A stretch of DNA of 42,405 bases from Candidatus Latescibacterota bacterium (GTDB lineage: Bacteria; Latescibacterota; UBA2968; UBA8231), in NCBI GenBank assembly GCA_007571365.1, contig RKRN01000066.1:1-42405 (forward strand). The letters run 5' to 3'. The notes under the pieces are model-generated. The model searched no databases and had not been told where the DNA came from. It saw only the letters and a list, made by a program, of their open reading frames with translations. A program made the translations under genes and the position numbers. Positions 42,339 to 42,405 of the stretch are shown here, piece after piece. How positions within the stretch are numbered: position 1 is the stretch's first letter; the number at the start of each line of letters is the position of its first letter.

Positions 42339-42405
42339 ATGGAGAGTCATGCTGTGAACTGGATTCCTGTTGTCGGGGTGGGGGTGGCCGTGGCGAGCGT
42401 TATAT
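42339..42405 (+). CDS. N-terminal fragment of a membrane-anchored protein (runs off the right edge)
   Basis: An ATG at 42339, with AGAAGG eight bases upstream, opens a frame that stays open to the window end: MESHAVNWIPVVGVGVAVAS, a hydrophobic stretch typical of an N-terminal membrane anchor. Only 22 codons are visible, so neither length nor function can be judged. Confidence 0.4.
   Translation, partial: MESHAVNWIPVVGVGVAVASVI

Overview
The window reads as chromosomal DNA of a Gram-negative bacterium. It encodes outer-membrane beta-barrels, a lipoprotein signal peptidase, a fused SecD-SecF and PorU/PorV-like type IX secretion proteins. Together with a long, type-2-like IleRS and scattered catabolic genes (RraA, creatininase, galactonate-dehydratase-like enolase, mannonate-oxidoreductase-like SDR) this suggests the FCB superphylum outside Bacteroidota. 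Latescibacterota or a similar uncultured lineage is my best guess, made from gene content only.

Left part (1-11992, minus strand): an export-related block. A PorU-like C25 protein is followed by a PorV-like barrel, an M6-like protein with FG-GAP repeats and a type IX sorting tail, a peptidase-MA/beta-propeller/barrel protein, and an orphan Dam-type methylase. A truncated exported protein with its own promoter runs off the left edge. Both peptidase-like proteins carrying sorting tails have substituted catalytic residues.

Middle (12084-26933): mostly a housekeeping block. rpmB (with a good sigma70 promoter) and glcE converge on an enolase-superfamily gene. After a small repeat element come ten plus-strand genes: polyprenyl synthase, apbE, secDF, a Kef-like antiporter, yggS, yggT, ileS, a dksA-like gene, lspA and rluD. 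Several overlap by four bases, and the yggS-yggT-ileS-lspA-rluD order is a familiar conserved cluster.

Island (about 26975-34886): a MITE-like element, then a minus-strand four-gene unit of visibly lower G+C: an FtsX/MacB-like permease, a nine-repeat TPR protein, a fusion of a GT1-type glycosyltransferase to a transglutaminase-like domain, and a GT2 glycosyltransferase. A broken gene fragment lies on the other side. This unit is the best candidate for an undescribed system: two sugar transfer enzymes plus a papain-fold transferase or hydrolase, with a scaffold and a membrane export component.

Right part (34860-42405): an accessory patchwork. It holds small coiled-coil membrane proteins (one frameshifted), RraA-like and creatininase-like enzymes, a membrane protein made by fusion of two tandem small genes, ddl, a DUF445 gene and an SDR gene whose 3' end recurs after a 71-residue gene. 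It ends with three REP-like hairpins with compensatory changes, a frameshifted IS630-family transposase and the start of one more gene. I saw no rRNA, tRNA or CRISPR array.
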